Source: HyVt-105 sp049975425 (lineage in GTDB: Bacteria; Bacteroidota; Bacteroidia; Bacteroidales; VadinHA17). From it: a stretch of DNA of 64,000 nucleotides. The stretch is taken from NCBI GenBank assembly GCA_049975425.1, contig JBNGDI010000008.1, positions 1 through 64,000 on the forward strand, given 5' to 3'. Numbering within the stretch: position 1 is the stretch's first letter; every line of letters starts with the position of its first letter. The notes under the pieces are model-generated. The model was given only the letters and a program-made list of their open reading frames with translations. It was not told the DNA's origin and searched no databases. Both the position numbers and the translations under genes were made by a program. This document shows positions 43,714 through 51,219 of the stretch, in pieces.

Positions 43714-44676
43714 ATGAAAAAACAACTGCTCAGCGGCTGCGTGGTTTCTCTGTTGCTTCTTTCCGGCTGCATGCAAAGGCACGCAGATACCGGCATCTTA
43801 CGTATTGCCACCCTGAAAGGTCCCTCGGCCATTAGCATGGCCCCCCTGATCAGAGACAGCCGGAACGACAGTACCGTCCGGTACCTGCTGTTTGACGAAC
43901 CCCTGCGTATCAGGGCCCTGATGCTCAGGGAAGAGGTAGACATAGCCGTGCTTCCTTCCACTACAGGAGCGCTTCTTTATAACCGGGGCGTTCCGTACCG
44001 CATTGCTGCCGTTCCTGTATGGGGCAATCTTTACCTGCTGGGGCCTTCCGGAGAAAAGTGGGACTGGAATGAAGCCGCAGAAAAACGGATCTTCCTGATG
44101 GCCCGGGGCATGACCCCGGATATTCTGTTCCGTTACCTGGCTGCAAGGAACGGTATGGACCCGGAAAGAGAGCTGAACCTGGATTATTCCTACCCCACCC
44201 ATACCGACCTGGCACAGGCCCTGGCGGCAGCAAAAGCAACCTATGGAGTGATAGGCGAACCCTATGTCAGCATGATCCTGGAAAAAAATCCCGGTCTCGA
44301 CAGAATACTGGATCTGAATACAGCCTGGGAACGCATGTGGGAGGACAGCCTGCCCATGCCCCAGACGGCCATCCTGGTGCATAATGATTTTGCTGAAACC
44401 TGCCCCGAAAGGCTGGAGAAATTTCTGGAAGAATACGCCGGAGCGATTGAGTGGATCAATGCCTTCCCTGACGCGGCAGGCTACCTGTCTGATTCTCTCG
44501 GAATCATGAAGGGACCGGAAACAATTGCCCGTTCCATTCCCTGGTCGAATATCCGGTTCCGCAGGGCCGGCGGGGTAAAGCATGCCCTTGAGGATTATTA
44601 CCGCGTTTTTTATGAATTTGATCCCAGGATACTGGGAGGGAAAATGCCTGATGAATCGTTTATTTACGAAAAATAA
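43714..44676 (+). CDS. ABC importer substrate-binding lipoprotein (NMT1/SsuA-like)
   Basis: A 320-residue lipoprotein with a signal peptide and lipobox LLLLSGC at about residues 12-18. The mature part resembles NitT/TauT-type binding proteins (RIATLKGPSAISMAPLI, EEVDIAVLPSTTGALLYNRG), which bind small organic molecules such as sulfonates, thiamine precursors or riboflavin-like compounds. A start at 43714 is chosen by the lipobox; the frame opens 24 codons earlier. It leads a three-gene importer operon, overlapping the permease gene by 26 bp, and is divergent from the TonB receptor operon. The substrate is unknown. Confidence 0.8.
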   Translation: MKKQLLSGCVVSLLLLSGCMQRHADTGILRIATLKGPSAISMAPLIRDSRNDSTVRYLLFDEPLRIRALMLREEVDIAVLPSTTGALLYNRGVPYRIAAVPVWGNLYLLGPSGEKWDWNEAAEKRIFLMARGMTPDILFRYLAARNGMDPERELNLDYSYPTHTDLAQALAAAKATYGVIGEPYVSMILEKNPGLDRILDLNTAWERMWEDSLPMPQTAILVHNDFAETCPERLEKFLEEYAGAIEWINAFPDAAGYLSDSLGIMKGPETIARSIPWSNIRFRRAGGVKHALEDYYRVFYEFDPRILGGKMPDESFIYEK

Positions 44677-45409
44677 GCTGATCACCTTTACCTCGGTGCT
44701 GTTGCTGCTCCTTCTATGGAAGCTGGCGTCCTGGCTCATGGGCTCGGACCTGATCCTACCCTCGCCGGAAAAAACCATCGCCACCACCCTGTCGCTGCTG
44801 ATCAGGGAAGAATTTTTTTCGGCGGTAGGACATACCGTTCTCAGGGGAATCACCGGCTTTGCTCTCTCCCTTGTGCTGGCCGTGGGCCTTGGCATCTGGG
44901 CCGGCACAGTGCCCGCCGTGCACGCCGCTATCAAGCCCGTTCTGGTTACCCTGCGTTCCACACCGGTCATATCTTTCATTTTGCTGGCCCTTATCTGGTT
45001 CCGGGTGGAACAGGTACCGGTATTTATCGCCTTCCTTACCATGTTTCCCATTGTATGCACCAATGTGATCCAGGGCATCCGGTCGCTCGACGGCGATTTA
45101 CTGGAAATGGCCGAATTCTTCCGGGTACCCCGAAAACGGATTATCAGGGAATTGTATATCCCGGGCATTGCCCCTTTCCTTACCAGCGGTATTTCCACCG
45201 CCATAGGCTTCGGCTGGAGGGCCGTGATCATAGGAGAAGTGCTCAGCCAGCCCGGATTGGGTATCGGAACACAGATGCAGCAAGCCCAGACCTACCTGAT
45301 GGTTTCGGAACTCATTGCATGGACTGTCATTGCGGTTCTGATCAGTTATTTTTTCGAATGGCTTGTCACCCGGGCTGAAAACAGGTTGATACAATGGAAA
45401 GCATCATGA
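44651..45409 (+). CDS. ABC importer permease (NitT/TauT type)
   Basis: A 252-residue permease with six predicted helices. LILPSPEKTIATTLSLL near the N-terminus and the EMAEFFRVPRKRIIRELYIPGI segment (the EAA loop that contacts the ATPase) are standard for the SsuC/TauC family, with GFGWRAVIIGEVLSQPGLG at the C-terminal side. The start at 44651 (MNRLFTKNK) is preferred to the longer open frame; the gene overlaps the lipoprotein gene by 26 bp and the ATPase gene by 16 bp. Confidence 0.87.
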   Translation: MNRLFTKNKLITFTSVLLLLLLWKLASWLMGSDLILPSPEKTIATTLSLLIREEFFSAVGHTVLRGITGFALSLVLAVGLGIWAGTVPAVHAAIKPVLVTLRSTPVISFILLALIWFRVEQVPVFIAFLTMFPIVCTNVIQGIRSLDGDLLEMAEFFRVPRKRIIRELYIPGIAPFLTSGISTAIGFGWRAVIIGEVLSQPGLGIGTQMQQAQTYLMVSELIAWTVIAVLISYFFEWLVTRAENRLIQWKAS

Positions 45410-46128
45410 AACTTGGGGTAAGAAACATCCGGATGTCCTATCCCGGGCAGGAAATATTCAGGAATTTTACCCTTGAGTTCAGGGAAAATGCCATAACATG
45501 TATTCTGGGGCCTTCGGGATGTGGAAAAACTACCCTGCTGAATATCCTGAGCGGGAACCTTCGCCCCCAATCGGGGGAAAGGATCGGATTCGGCAACAGG
45601 AAGCTTTCGTACATTTTTCAGGAACCCCGGCTTCTGCCCTGGAAAACTGTGACCGGGAACCTGTTGTTTCCCGTGAAGGAACAGATCCCGCCCGAAAAGC
45701 AGGAAGCCTGGCTGGGTCATTACCTGGATCTGGTAAACCTGCAGGGCAAAGGTCATTTATATCCCTATCAGCTCAGCGGAGGAATGAAACAGCGGGTAGC
45801 CATGGCCCGGGCCTTTGCTTTTCCCTCGGATATCATCCTGATGGATGAGGCATTCCGGGGCCTGGACCTTTCGCTGAAAATGAACCTGATGGAAAGTTTT
45901 CTCCGTATATGGAAGGAACATCCCAGGACGGTGATTGCCGTTACGCACGATGTGGACGAAGCCCTGGCGCTGGGGCATGACCTGATCGTTTTCAGTCACC
46001 CGCCACTGTCGGTAGTTGACCGGATCGGTCAGAGAAAACAGGAAGAGACCGTTTTTACCGGAAATACGGAAATACGGAACAGATTGATTTCCCGGTTAAT
46101 GGAAGCAGGCCGCAATCCTGACCGTTGA
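45394..46128 (+). CDS. ABC importer ATP-binding protein
   Basis: A 244-residue ATPase. Walker A is GPSGCGKTTLL, the Q-loop lies in YIFQEPRLLPW, the signature is LSGGMKQR, Walker B is IILMDEAFRGLD and the H-loop is VTHDVDEA. FQEPRLLPW is typical of the nitrate/sulfonate/thiamine-precursor importers (SsuB/TauB). It ends 18 bp before the stop of the convergent rex gene. Confidence 0.93.
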   Translation: MESIMKLGVRNIRMSYPGQEIFRNFTLEFRENAITCILGPSGCGKTTLLNILSGNLRPQSGERIGFGNRKLSYIFQEPRLLPWKTVTGNLLFPVKEQIPPEKQEAWLGHYLDLVNLQGKGHLYPYQLSGGMKQRVAMARAFAFPSDIILMDEAFRGLDLSLKMNLMESFLRIWKEHPRTVIAVTHDVDEALALGHDLIVFSHPPLSVVDRIGQRKQEETVFTGNTEIRNRLISRLMEAGRNPDR

Positions 46129-46146
46129 AAAAGCCCGGGGCTCCGG

Positions 46147-46785
46147 TTACTCCCTCTCCCCCGAAAGCTTTACAAAATATGCCACCTTCTCCAGAAAAGT
46201 AATAAAATCGTACGATTCTACGAATACATTCTCCGGCACCTGGAGCGGCACAGAGGTATAGTTCAGTATTCCCCGGATACCGGCATGAACCAGCCTGGCC
46301 GTTATTTCTCGAGCCGCCTCCGGGGGAACGGTCAGAACGGCAATGCTGATCCGTTTCTCACGTATGATTTCATGAAGCTGCTCCACCGGATAGCACACGA
46401 CTCCCAGGGTCACTTTGCCCACTTTGCCGGGATCGTTATCGAACGAAGCAATGATATTCAGTTTGGATCGTTTTCCCCTGAAATAATTGGTTATGGCATG
46501 ACCCAGGTTCCCGAAACCCACCACGGCCACATTGATACCCCTGGGGGTGTCAAGGATACCCGCAATCCGGCGGATGAGTTTTTTCACATCATAGCCTTTC
46601 CGCTGAAAGCTGCTGTACCCGATCAGCATAATATCTCTTCTTACCTGTTCGGGAGTATAATGATGCAGGGCCGCCAGTTCATGAGAAAAAATATACGGCT
46701 TCCCTCCGGCAAGGTATTCCAGCAGGCTTCGCCTGTATTCGCTCAGTCTTTCAATCGTTCTGGGAGGAAGTACAGGTGATTTCAT
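46147..46785 (-). CDS. rex: Redox-sensing transcriptional repressor Rex
   Basis: Rex, 212 residues. The N-terminal winged-helix domain (PPRTIERLSEYRRSLLEYL, YTPEQVRRDIMLIG) binds DNA and the Rossmann domain (VAVVGFGNLGHAITNY) binds NADH; the C-terminal helix (FITFLEKVAYFVKLSG) swaps between monomers. NADH releases Rex from operators that control fermentation and hydrogenase genes. The gene lies directly downstream of the hydCBA operon but behind a terminator and with its own -7 box, so it is probably transcribed alone. Two Rex-like boxes are in this window. Confidence 0.95.
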   Translation of the reverse strand: MKSPVLPPRTIERLSEYRRSLLEYLAGGKPYIFSHELAALHHYTPEQVRRDIMLIGYSSFQRKGYDVKKLIRRIAGILDTPRGINVAVVGFGNLGHAITNYFRGKRSKLNIIASFDNDPGKVGKVTLGVVCYPVEQLHEIIREKRISIAVLTVPPEAAREITARLVHAGIRGILNYTSVPLQVPENVFVESYDFITFLEKVAYFVKLSGERE

Positions 46786-46791
46786 CTAATA

Positions 46792-46799
46792 CAAATATA
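46792..46799 (-). promoter_or_regulatory. Bacteroidota -7 box for rex
   Basis: On the minus strand this reads TATATTTG, an exact TAnnTTTG match 6 bp from the ATG; use of it would give a near-leaderless transcript. No Rex-like operator is seen beside it. Confidence 0.35.
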
Positions 46800-46803
46800 A
46801 TAC

Positions 46804-46833
46804 AAAAAAAGGATGGTCCGGTTCGGACCATCC
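46804..46833 (-). terminator. Rho-independent terminator of hydCBA operon
   Basis: A perfect 10-bp GC-rich stem (46811-46820 with 46824-46833), a three-base loop and, on the minus strand, a seven-base T run (complement of 46804-46810). It begins 23 bp after the hydA stop codon and separates the hydrogenase operon from rex. Confidence 0.9.
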
Positions 46834-46856
46834 TTTCCTGTTTCTTGTGGTTCAGA

Positions 46857-48647
46857 TCAGTAACGGTTTCTTTCCACGTAGTGTGTATGCAGGAGTTCGT
46901 GGGATTTGTGACTGAGGGGCTCGCCCAGGAACTCCTTGTAAATAGCTATGATTTCCGGGTTCTCATGCGATTTGCGGATGGCTTTGCCGGCATCTTCGCG
47001 GTAAATGGCTTCAGCCCTCTTGGCCCTGATCTCGGCATTCGTGGGAATGGGCTGACCACCGCCTCCCAGGCACCCGCCGGGGCAGGCCATGATCTCAATG
47101 AAATGGTAGCTTTTCTTGCCTTCTTTCACCCACTGCATCACCTGTTTGGCATTTGTCAGACCGTGAGCCACGACGGTCTTTAATTCCACTCCCTCCAGAA
47201 ATTTCCAGTCGGGAAGTGTGTCCCTGATCTCAATGGAAGCCTCCCTGACACCTTCCATTCCCCTTACAGGGGTTATATTCAGCCCTTCGAAAGGCACTTC
47301 GCGCCCGGTTACGATTTCATAAGCAGTACGCAGAGCGGCTTCCATCACTCCACCGGTGGCGCCGAATATCACAGCAGCACCGGATGACTGACCCAGCACA
47401 CTGTCGTAATCCTCATCGGGCAATGAATTGAAATCCAGGCCGGCCTGCCTGATCATGATTCCCAGCTCGCGGGTGGTCAGCACCAGATCCACATCCTTGA
47501 AACCGCTGGAGCGCATCTCCGGGCGGTCGGCTTCGAATTTTTTGGCCGTACAGGGCATAATGGACACCACCACCATTTTGGCCGGATCCACACCCACCTT
47601 GTTCGCGTAATATGTTTTGGCAATAGCCCCGAACATTTGCTGCGGCGACTTGCAGGTTGACACGTTGGGCAGCATTTCGGGGAAGGTATGTTCTATGAAT
47701 TTGATCCATCCGGGCGAGCAGGAAGTGGTCATGGGCAGGGCCACATTGGGATCTTTATCCACCAGGGCTTTCTTCAGGCGGGTCAGCAGCTCGGTTCCTT
47801 CTTCCATGATGGTAAGGTCGGCCGACCAGTCGGTATCGAGCACTGCATTGAATCCCATGCGCCGCAGGGCAGCCACCATCTTTCCGGTAACGATTTCTCC
47901 GGGAGGAAGGTCGAGTGCCTCGCCAAGGGCCACACGGGTAGCCGGAGCTGTCTGTACTACCACAAATTTATCCTCATCATAAATGGCATCCCATACCTCG
48001 TCAATATAATTCCTCTCGATAAGGGCGCCGGTTGGACAGCGGTTTACACACTGACCGCAATTGGTACACACCACTTCGAACATGGGATGATCGAAGAAGG
48101 TGGAAATTTTCATCCGGTCGCCTTTATGGGCCACGCCCAGGGCGCTCACATGCTGGAGTTCCTCACAGGTACGCACGCAGCGCTGGCAACGGATACAGCG
48201 GCTGTCGTCCTTGATGATTGAAGGCGAATACATATCCACCGTAAAGGTTTTCCTTTCCACCAGATCGAGAAACATGTGTTCGGTATTCTTCAGCTCCGAT
48301 GCCAGGGCCTGCAGTTCACAGTTACCGTTTTTGTAGCATTTGGTACAATCGGCATTGTGTTCGGAAAGCAACAGTTCGATAATATGTTTACGGGCATTCC
48401 TTACTTTCAGACTGTTGGTACGGATTTCCATGCCATCAGCCGCAGGAGTGGCGCACGATGCCACCAGGTTACGCGTTCCCACCTGCTCCACCACGCACAC
48501 CCGGCAGTTACCGGCAACACAGAGGTCTTCATGATGACACAGGGTAGGTATATGTATATTTTGCGAACGTGCGGCATCCAGAATGGTTTTGCCCTTTTCA
48601 ACCTGGACTTCCACACCGTCAATCTTCAGTTTCACCATATTTTCCAT
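46857..48647 (-). CDS. hydA: [FeFe]-hydrogenase catalytic subunit HydA
   Basis: A 596-residue hydrogenase large subunit that makes or uses H2 at the H-cluster. In order it has an N-terminal [2Fe-2S] domain (cysteines in CHHEDLCVAGNCRVC), a His-Cys3 cluster (HNADCTKCYKNGNC), a two-cluster ferredoxin domain (CIRCQRCVRTC, CTNCGQCVNRCP), the H-cluster motifs L1 TSCSPGW (about 308), L2 MPCTAKKFE (364) and L3 MACPGGCLGGGGQP (520), and a C-terminal small-subunit-like tail. Compared with Thermotoga HydA (about 645 residues) it is shorter and lacks the C-terminal [2Fe-2S] domain. It is the third gene of hydC-hydB-hydA, with maturation genes absent from the window. Confidence 0.96.
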   Translation of the reverse strand: MENMVKLKIDGVEVQVEKGKTILDAARSQNIHIPTLCHHEDLCVAGNCRVCVVEQVGTRNLVASCATPAADGMEIRTNSLKVRNARKHIIELLLSEHNADCTKCYKNGNCELQALASELKNTEHMFLDLVERKTFTVDMYSPSIIKDDSRCIRCQRCVRTCEELQHVSALGVAHKGDRMKISTFFDHPMFEVVCTNCGQCVNRCPTGALIERNYIDEVWDAIYDEDKFVVVQTAPATRVALGEALDLPPGEIVTGKMVAALRRMGFNAVLDTDWSADLTIMEEGTELLTRLKKALVDKDPNVALPMTTSCSPGWIKFIEHTFPEMLPNVSTCKSPQQMFGAIAKTYYANKVGVDPAKMVVVSIMPCTAKKFEADRPEMRSSGFKDVDLVLTTRELGIMIRQAGLDFNSLPDEDYDSVLGQSSGAAVIFGATGGVMEAALRTAYEIVTGREVPFEGLNITPVRGMEGVREASIEIRDTLPDWKFLEGVELKTVVAHGLTNAKQVMQWVKEGKKSYHFIEIMACPGGCLGGGGQPIPTNAEIRAKRAEAIYREDAGKAIRKSHENPEIIAIYKEFLGEPLSHKSHELLHTHYVERNRY

Positions 48648-48668
48648 TTGATTCTTGTTTTTTTCGGG

Positions 48669-49835
48669 TTAGTAGATCATTTCTTCCCTGAAGTTGTTCA
48701 CAATGGAGTGGAATGAGTTCCCCACCGACTGGCCGAGTCCGCATTTAGCGGTAATTTTCATGGTTTGTGACAATTTCAGGAGGGTGTCCAGGTAACTGGC
48801 GGGTTTTTCCCCGCGTTTAACCGCCTCAATACCCAGGAAAAGCTGCTGGCAACCCACCCGGCAGGGTGTGCACTGTCCGCACGATTCTTCTTTGAAGAAA
48901 TCCAGGTAATTATGTAACACATTGTACATAGAACGTGAAGAATTGAAGAGCATCATGGAGCCGCCGGTAGGAACCCCCTCGAATCCGATGATGGTATCCG
49001 TAAACTTTTTCCGGGGCACACAAAATCCTGCAGCTCCCCCCACCTGAACGGCTTTGGTATCGCCGTCACCGAATTCGTTCACAAACTGTTCCACAGTCAT
49101 TCCCAGCTCCAGCTCATAAATACCGGGAATGGGCGTATCGCCCGAGATACTGAAAAGCTTCGATCCGCGTGAATCGACTGTTCCAAGTTTCTGGTATCTT
49201 TCAGCACCTATCCGGTTGATGATCAGAGCCGACACAAAGGTCTCCACATTATTGATCACCGTAGGTTTTCCCCTGAAACCGTATTCGGTTGGATAAGGGG
49301 GCTTGTTACGGGGTTCGCCGCGGTCTCCTTCCATCGACTCGAACAGGGCGCTTTCTTCACCGCATACATACGCTCCGCTGCCCAGTTTGATATCGATGTG
49401 AAAATCCATGCCCAGGGCTTTCATATCCTCATGGAACTCGTCAAGTATCTGATACAGTTTGGGAAGAAGAAAACGGTATTCTCCCCTCAGGTACAGGTAC
49501 CCTTCTTTTGCACCGATGGTTCTGGCACACAGAGCCATACCGTTGAACACTTTCCGGCCCACCCTGTCAAGGATCTCACGATCTTTGAAAGTGCCGGGCT
49601 CACCTTCGTCGGCATTGCATACCACATATTTTTCAGGATCTTTCTGATCCCGGGTAAATTTCCATTTCAGTCCGGTAGGGAAACCGGCACCGCCTCTTCC
49701 GCGCAGACCCGAATCAAGGAGTTCCTGAATGACTTCATCCGCGCTGCGGCTGAGTACTTCTTTCAGTTCATCCCGGTTCAGGAAAGCCTCGGAAAAGATC
49801 AGATCAACTTTTTTCAGGGGTTTATTGTTTGCCAT
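48669..49835 (-). CDS. hydB: Hydrogenase NuoF-like subunit HydB (minimal form)
   Basis: A 388-residue NADH- and FMN-binding subunit related to NuoF. GRGGAGFPTGLKWK is the glycine-rich NADH site and NADEGEPGTFKDR the FMN site; ESCGQCTPCRVGC with a later cysteine in CGLGQS forms a [4Fe-4S] cluster. Unlike Thermotoga HydB (about 626 residues) it has neither the N-terminal thioredoxin-like [2Fe-2S] domain nor the C-terminal two-cluster ferredoxin domain. It exchanges electrons between NAD(H) and HydA. Whether it bifurcates is open. It lies 33 bp after hydC and 21 bp before hydA. Confidence 0.93.
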   Translation of the reverse strand: MANNKPLKKVDLIFSEAFLNRDELKEVLSRSADEVIQELLDSGLRGRGGAGFPTGLKWKFTRDQKDPEKYVVCNADEGEPGTFKDREILDRVGRKVFNGMALCARTIGAKEGYLYLRGEYRFLLPKLYQILDEFHEDMKALGMDFHIDIKLGSGAYVCGEESALFESMEGDRGEPRNKPPYPTEYGFRGKPTVINNVETFVSALIINRIGAERYQKLGTVDSRGSKLFSISGDTPIPGIYELELGMTVEQFVNEFGDGDTKAVQVGGAAGFCVPRKKFTDTIIGFEGVPTGGSMMLFNSSRSMYNVLHNYLDFFKEESCGQCTPCRVGCQQLFLGIEAVKRGEKPASYLDTLLKLSQTMKITAKCGLGQSVGNSFHSIVNNFREEMIY

Positions 49836-49868
49836 GATATTCCTGTTTTGGAAAAATATATATTCGTT

Positions 49869-50333
49869 TTATTTGCGTTTGTATTCAGCGATGATCTCAC
49901 GTACTTTCTGCGGAGTAAGCTCCGTATAGGGAGTATCATTGATCAGCATGGCCGGTCCTTTGTGGCACCATCCCAGGCAATTGGCTTCCAGCAGGGTAAA
50001 TTTCTTATCGGGTGTGGTTTCACCCACCTGTATTTTCAGGATATCGCTGATAGCTTTGATCACCTCATTTCCGTTTTTCATAGAGCAGGAAATGGTTTTG
50101 CAAATCCTGATCACGTATTTCCCCCGGGGAACCGTGTCAAGGAACGAGTAAAAGGTAGCCGTCCCGTACACCTGAGCTGCTGCAATATCCAGCTCACGTG
50201 CAATTTCAGTCATGGCTTCATCCGACAGGTAACGCTCCTTTTCCACCACCCCCTGCAAGATGGGAATGAGGCTTTCCCGTTTCCGGCCGTGTTTGTCAGC
50301 CAGTTCTTTAACCAATGTTGCGATTTCAGACAT
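49869..50333 (-). CDS. hydC: Hydrogenase NuoE-like subunit HydC
   Basis: A 154-residue thioredoxin-like [2Fe-2S] protein of the NuoE family. The cluster cysteines are in CKTISC and CLGWC, and the N-terminal helical part contains YLSDEAMTEIARELDIAAAQV, typical of NuoE. It is the small electron-transfer subunit of the heterotrimeric NAD-linked [FeFe]-hydrogenase and the first gene of the operon, with a Rex-like operator 29 bp before its ATG. Confidence 0.94.
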   Translation of the reverse strand: MSEIATLVKELADKHGRKRESLIPILQGVVEKERYLSDEAMTEIARELDIAAAQVYGTATFYSFLDTVPRGKYVIRICKTISCSMKNGNEVIKAISDILKIQVGETTPDKKFTLLEANCLGWCHKGPAMLINDTPYTELTPQKVREIIAEYKRK

Positions 50334-50361
50334 TCCAGTGATCGTTTAGGGGTTTAAATTA

Positions 50362-50379
50362 TTGTTAAAATATTAACAG
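50362..50379. promoter_or_regulatory. Rex-like operator before hydCBA
   Basis: TTGTTAA-AATA-TTAACAG is a 7-4-7 inverted repeat that differs at one arm position from TTGTTAA-N4-TTAACAA. It lies between the hydC start and a possible -7 box (TACTTTTA on the minus strand, 50392-50399), where repression would block initiation or elongation. rex itself is encoded directly after hydA. Confidence 0.75.
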
Positions 50380-50419
50380 AATTTGAAAGCGTAAAAGTAG
50401 TATTTCGTATGCTACCCAG

Positions 50420-50437
50420 GCATGATTTTTATCATGC
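50420..50437. promoter_or_regulatory. FNR/CRP-like palindrome upstream of hydCBA
   Basis: GCATGAT-TTTT-ATCATGC is a perfect 7-4-7 palindrome containing TGAT-N4-ATCA, the core of FNR/CRP-type sites. Its centre is about 44 bp before the start site implied by the weak -7 box at 50392-50399, an activator-type spacing. It is also downstream of the convergently irrelevant UreH-like gene on the same strand, and no T run follows it, so it does not look like a terminator. Confidence 0.4.
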
Positions 50438-50492
50438 ACGGGAAGATTTAAAACAGACCATTTAAAAATAAAGACAGGGTTTTTTGCGGTGT

Positions 50493-51206
50493 TTACAACC
50501 CCAGAAAACGAATTCCGATCCCGCTCAGAAAAATAATGCCTCCGGCCAGGGCATGCATATACCTTTCCAGTTTGTTCAGCGGAAGGAAACGGAACCCGGT
50601 AAACCCCAGCCACACTGCCGCCGTCATGGTAAGAACGGTCACCACACTGAACACCCCGGCCACGGCCACCACTCCCATCATACTGTTTTCGGCGGCCGGG
50701 TACATTAACAGGGGGATCAGCGGTTCACAGGGACCGAGAACAAAGATCAGGAAAAGCACCCAGGGGGTGAGATTCCTCCTGCCGGCTTCCTCATGCAAAT
50801 GAGCATGTTCAGTATCATGAACGTGGACATGATTATGCCGCGACCCGTTGGCGTGCATATGCGGATGACTGTGTGGTCTGTTCCTGATGGCCTTCCGTAT
50901 GCCCCAGAGCATATAGGCAAGTCCGAATCCAATAAGCAGCCATGCCGCTATTCCTCCGCGCACCGATTCCACTTCAACCAGCCGGTTCATACCTATTCCC
51001 AGCATCACCCCCACCAGGCCCAGCACCACGGAACTGGCCACATGGCCCAACCCGCAGGCTGCGGTTATCCAGAGAGTACGGGCAGCCGACCAGTTTCTTG
51101 CCCGCGACATCACAATGAACGGAAGATAATGGTCCGGACCCAGCAGGGTATGTAAAAAGCCAATGGAAGCAGCTGTGGCAATCAGTATTCCCGTATCCTG
51201 TAGCAT
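50493..51206 (-). CDS. UreH/RcnA-like membrane transporter with His-rich loop
   Basis: A 237-residue membrane protein with six to seven predicted helices. HTLLGPDHYLPFIVMSR near the N-terminus and CGLGHVASSVVLG are the HxxxxDH-type motifs of the nickel/cobalt transporter and UreH/TauE-like families, and LIFVLGPCEPLIPLLMYP is a family motif in the second half. The central loop is strongly histidine-rich (HSHPHMHANGSRHNHVHVHD), which suggests metal binding. It lies 13 bp after the TrmO-like gene when started at 51206. Likely role is metal export or homeostasis; the metal is unknown. Confidence 0.75.
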   Translation of the reverse strand: MLQDTGILIATAASIGFLHTLLGPDHYLPFIVMSRARNWSAARTLWITAACGLGHVASSVVLGLVGVMLGIGMNRLVEVESVRGGIAAWLLIGFGLAYMLWGIRKAIRNRPHSHPHMHANGSRHNHVHVHDTEHAHLHEEAGRRNLTPWVLFLIFVLGPCEPLIPLLMYPAAENSMMGVVAVAGVFSVVTVLTMTAAVWLGFTGFRFLPLNKLERYMHALAGGIIFLSGIGIRFLGL

Positions 51207-51219
51207 AAGGCAGTATAAG

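Noticed and set aside
43798..45231. A 477-codon open frame antisense to the lipoprotein and permease genes
   Set aside because: The plus strand holds a lipobox, an EAA loop and a clear three-gene importer; the antisense frame shows no motifs or plausible start context.
46127..46146. A small hairpin after rex with a T run on the minus strand
   Set aside because: The stem is only four base pairs, too weak to call a terminator with any confidence.
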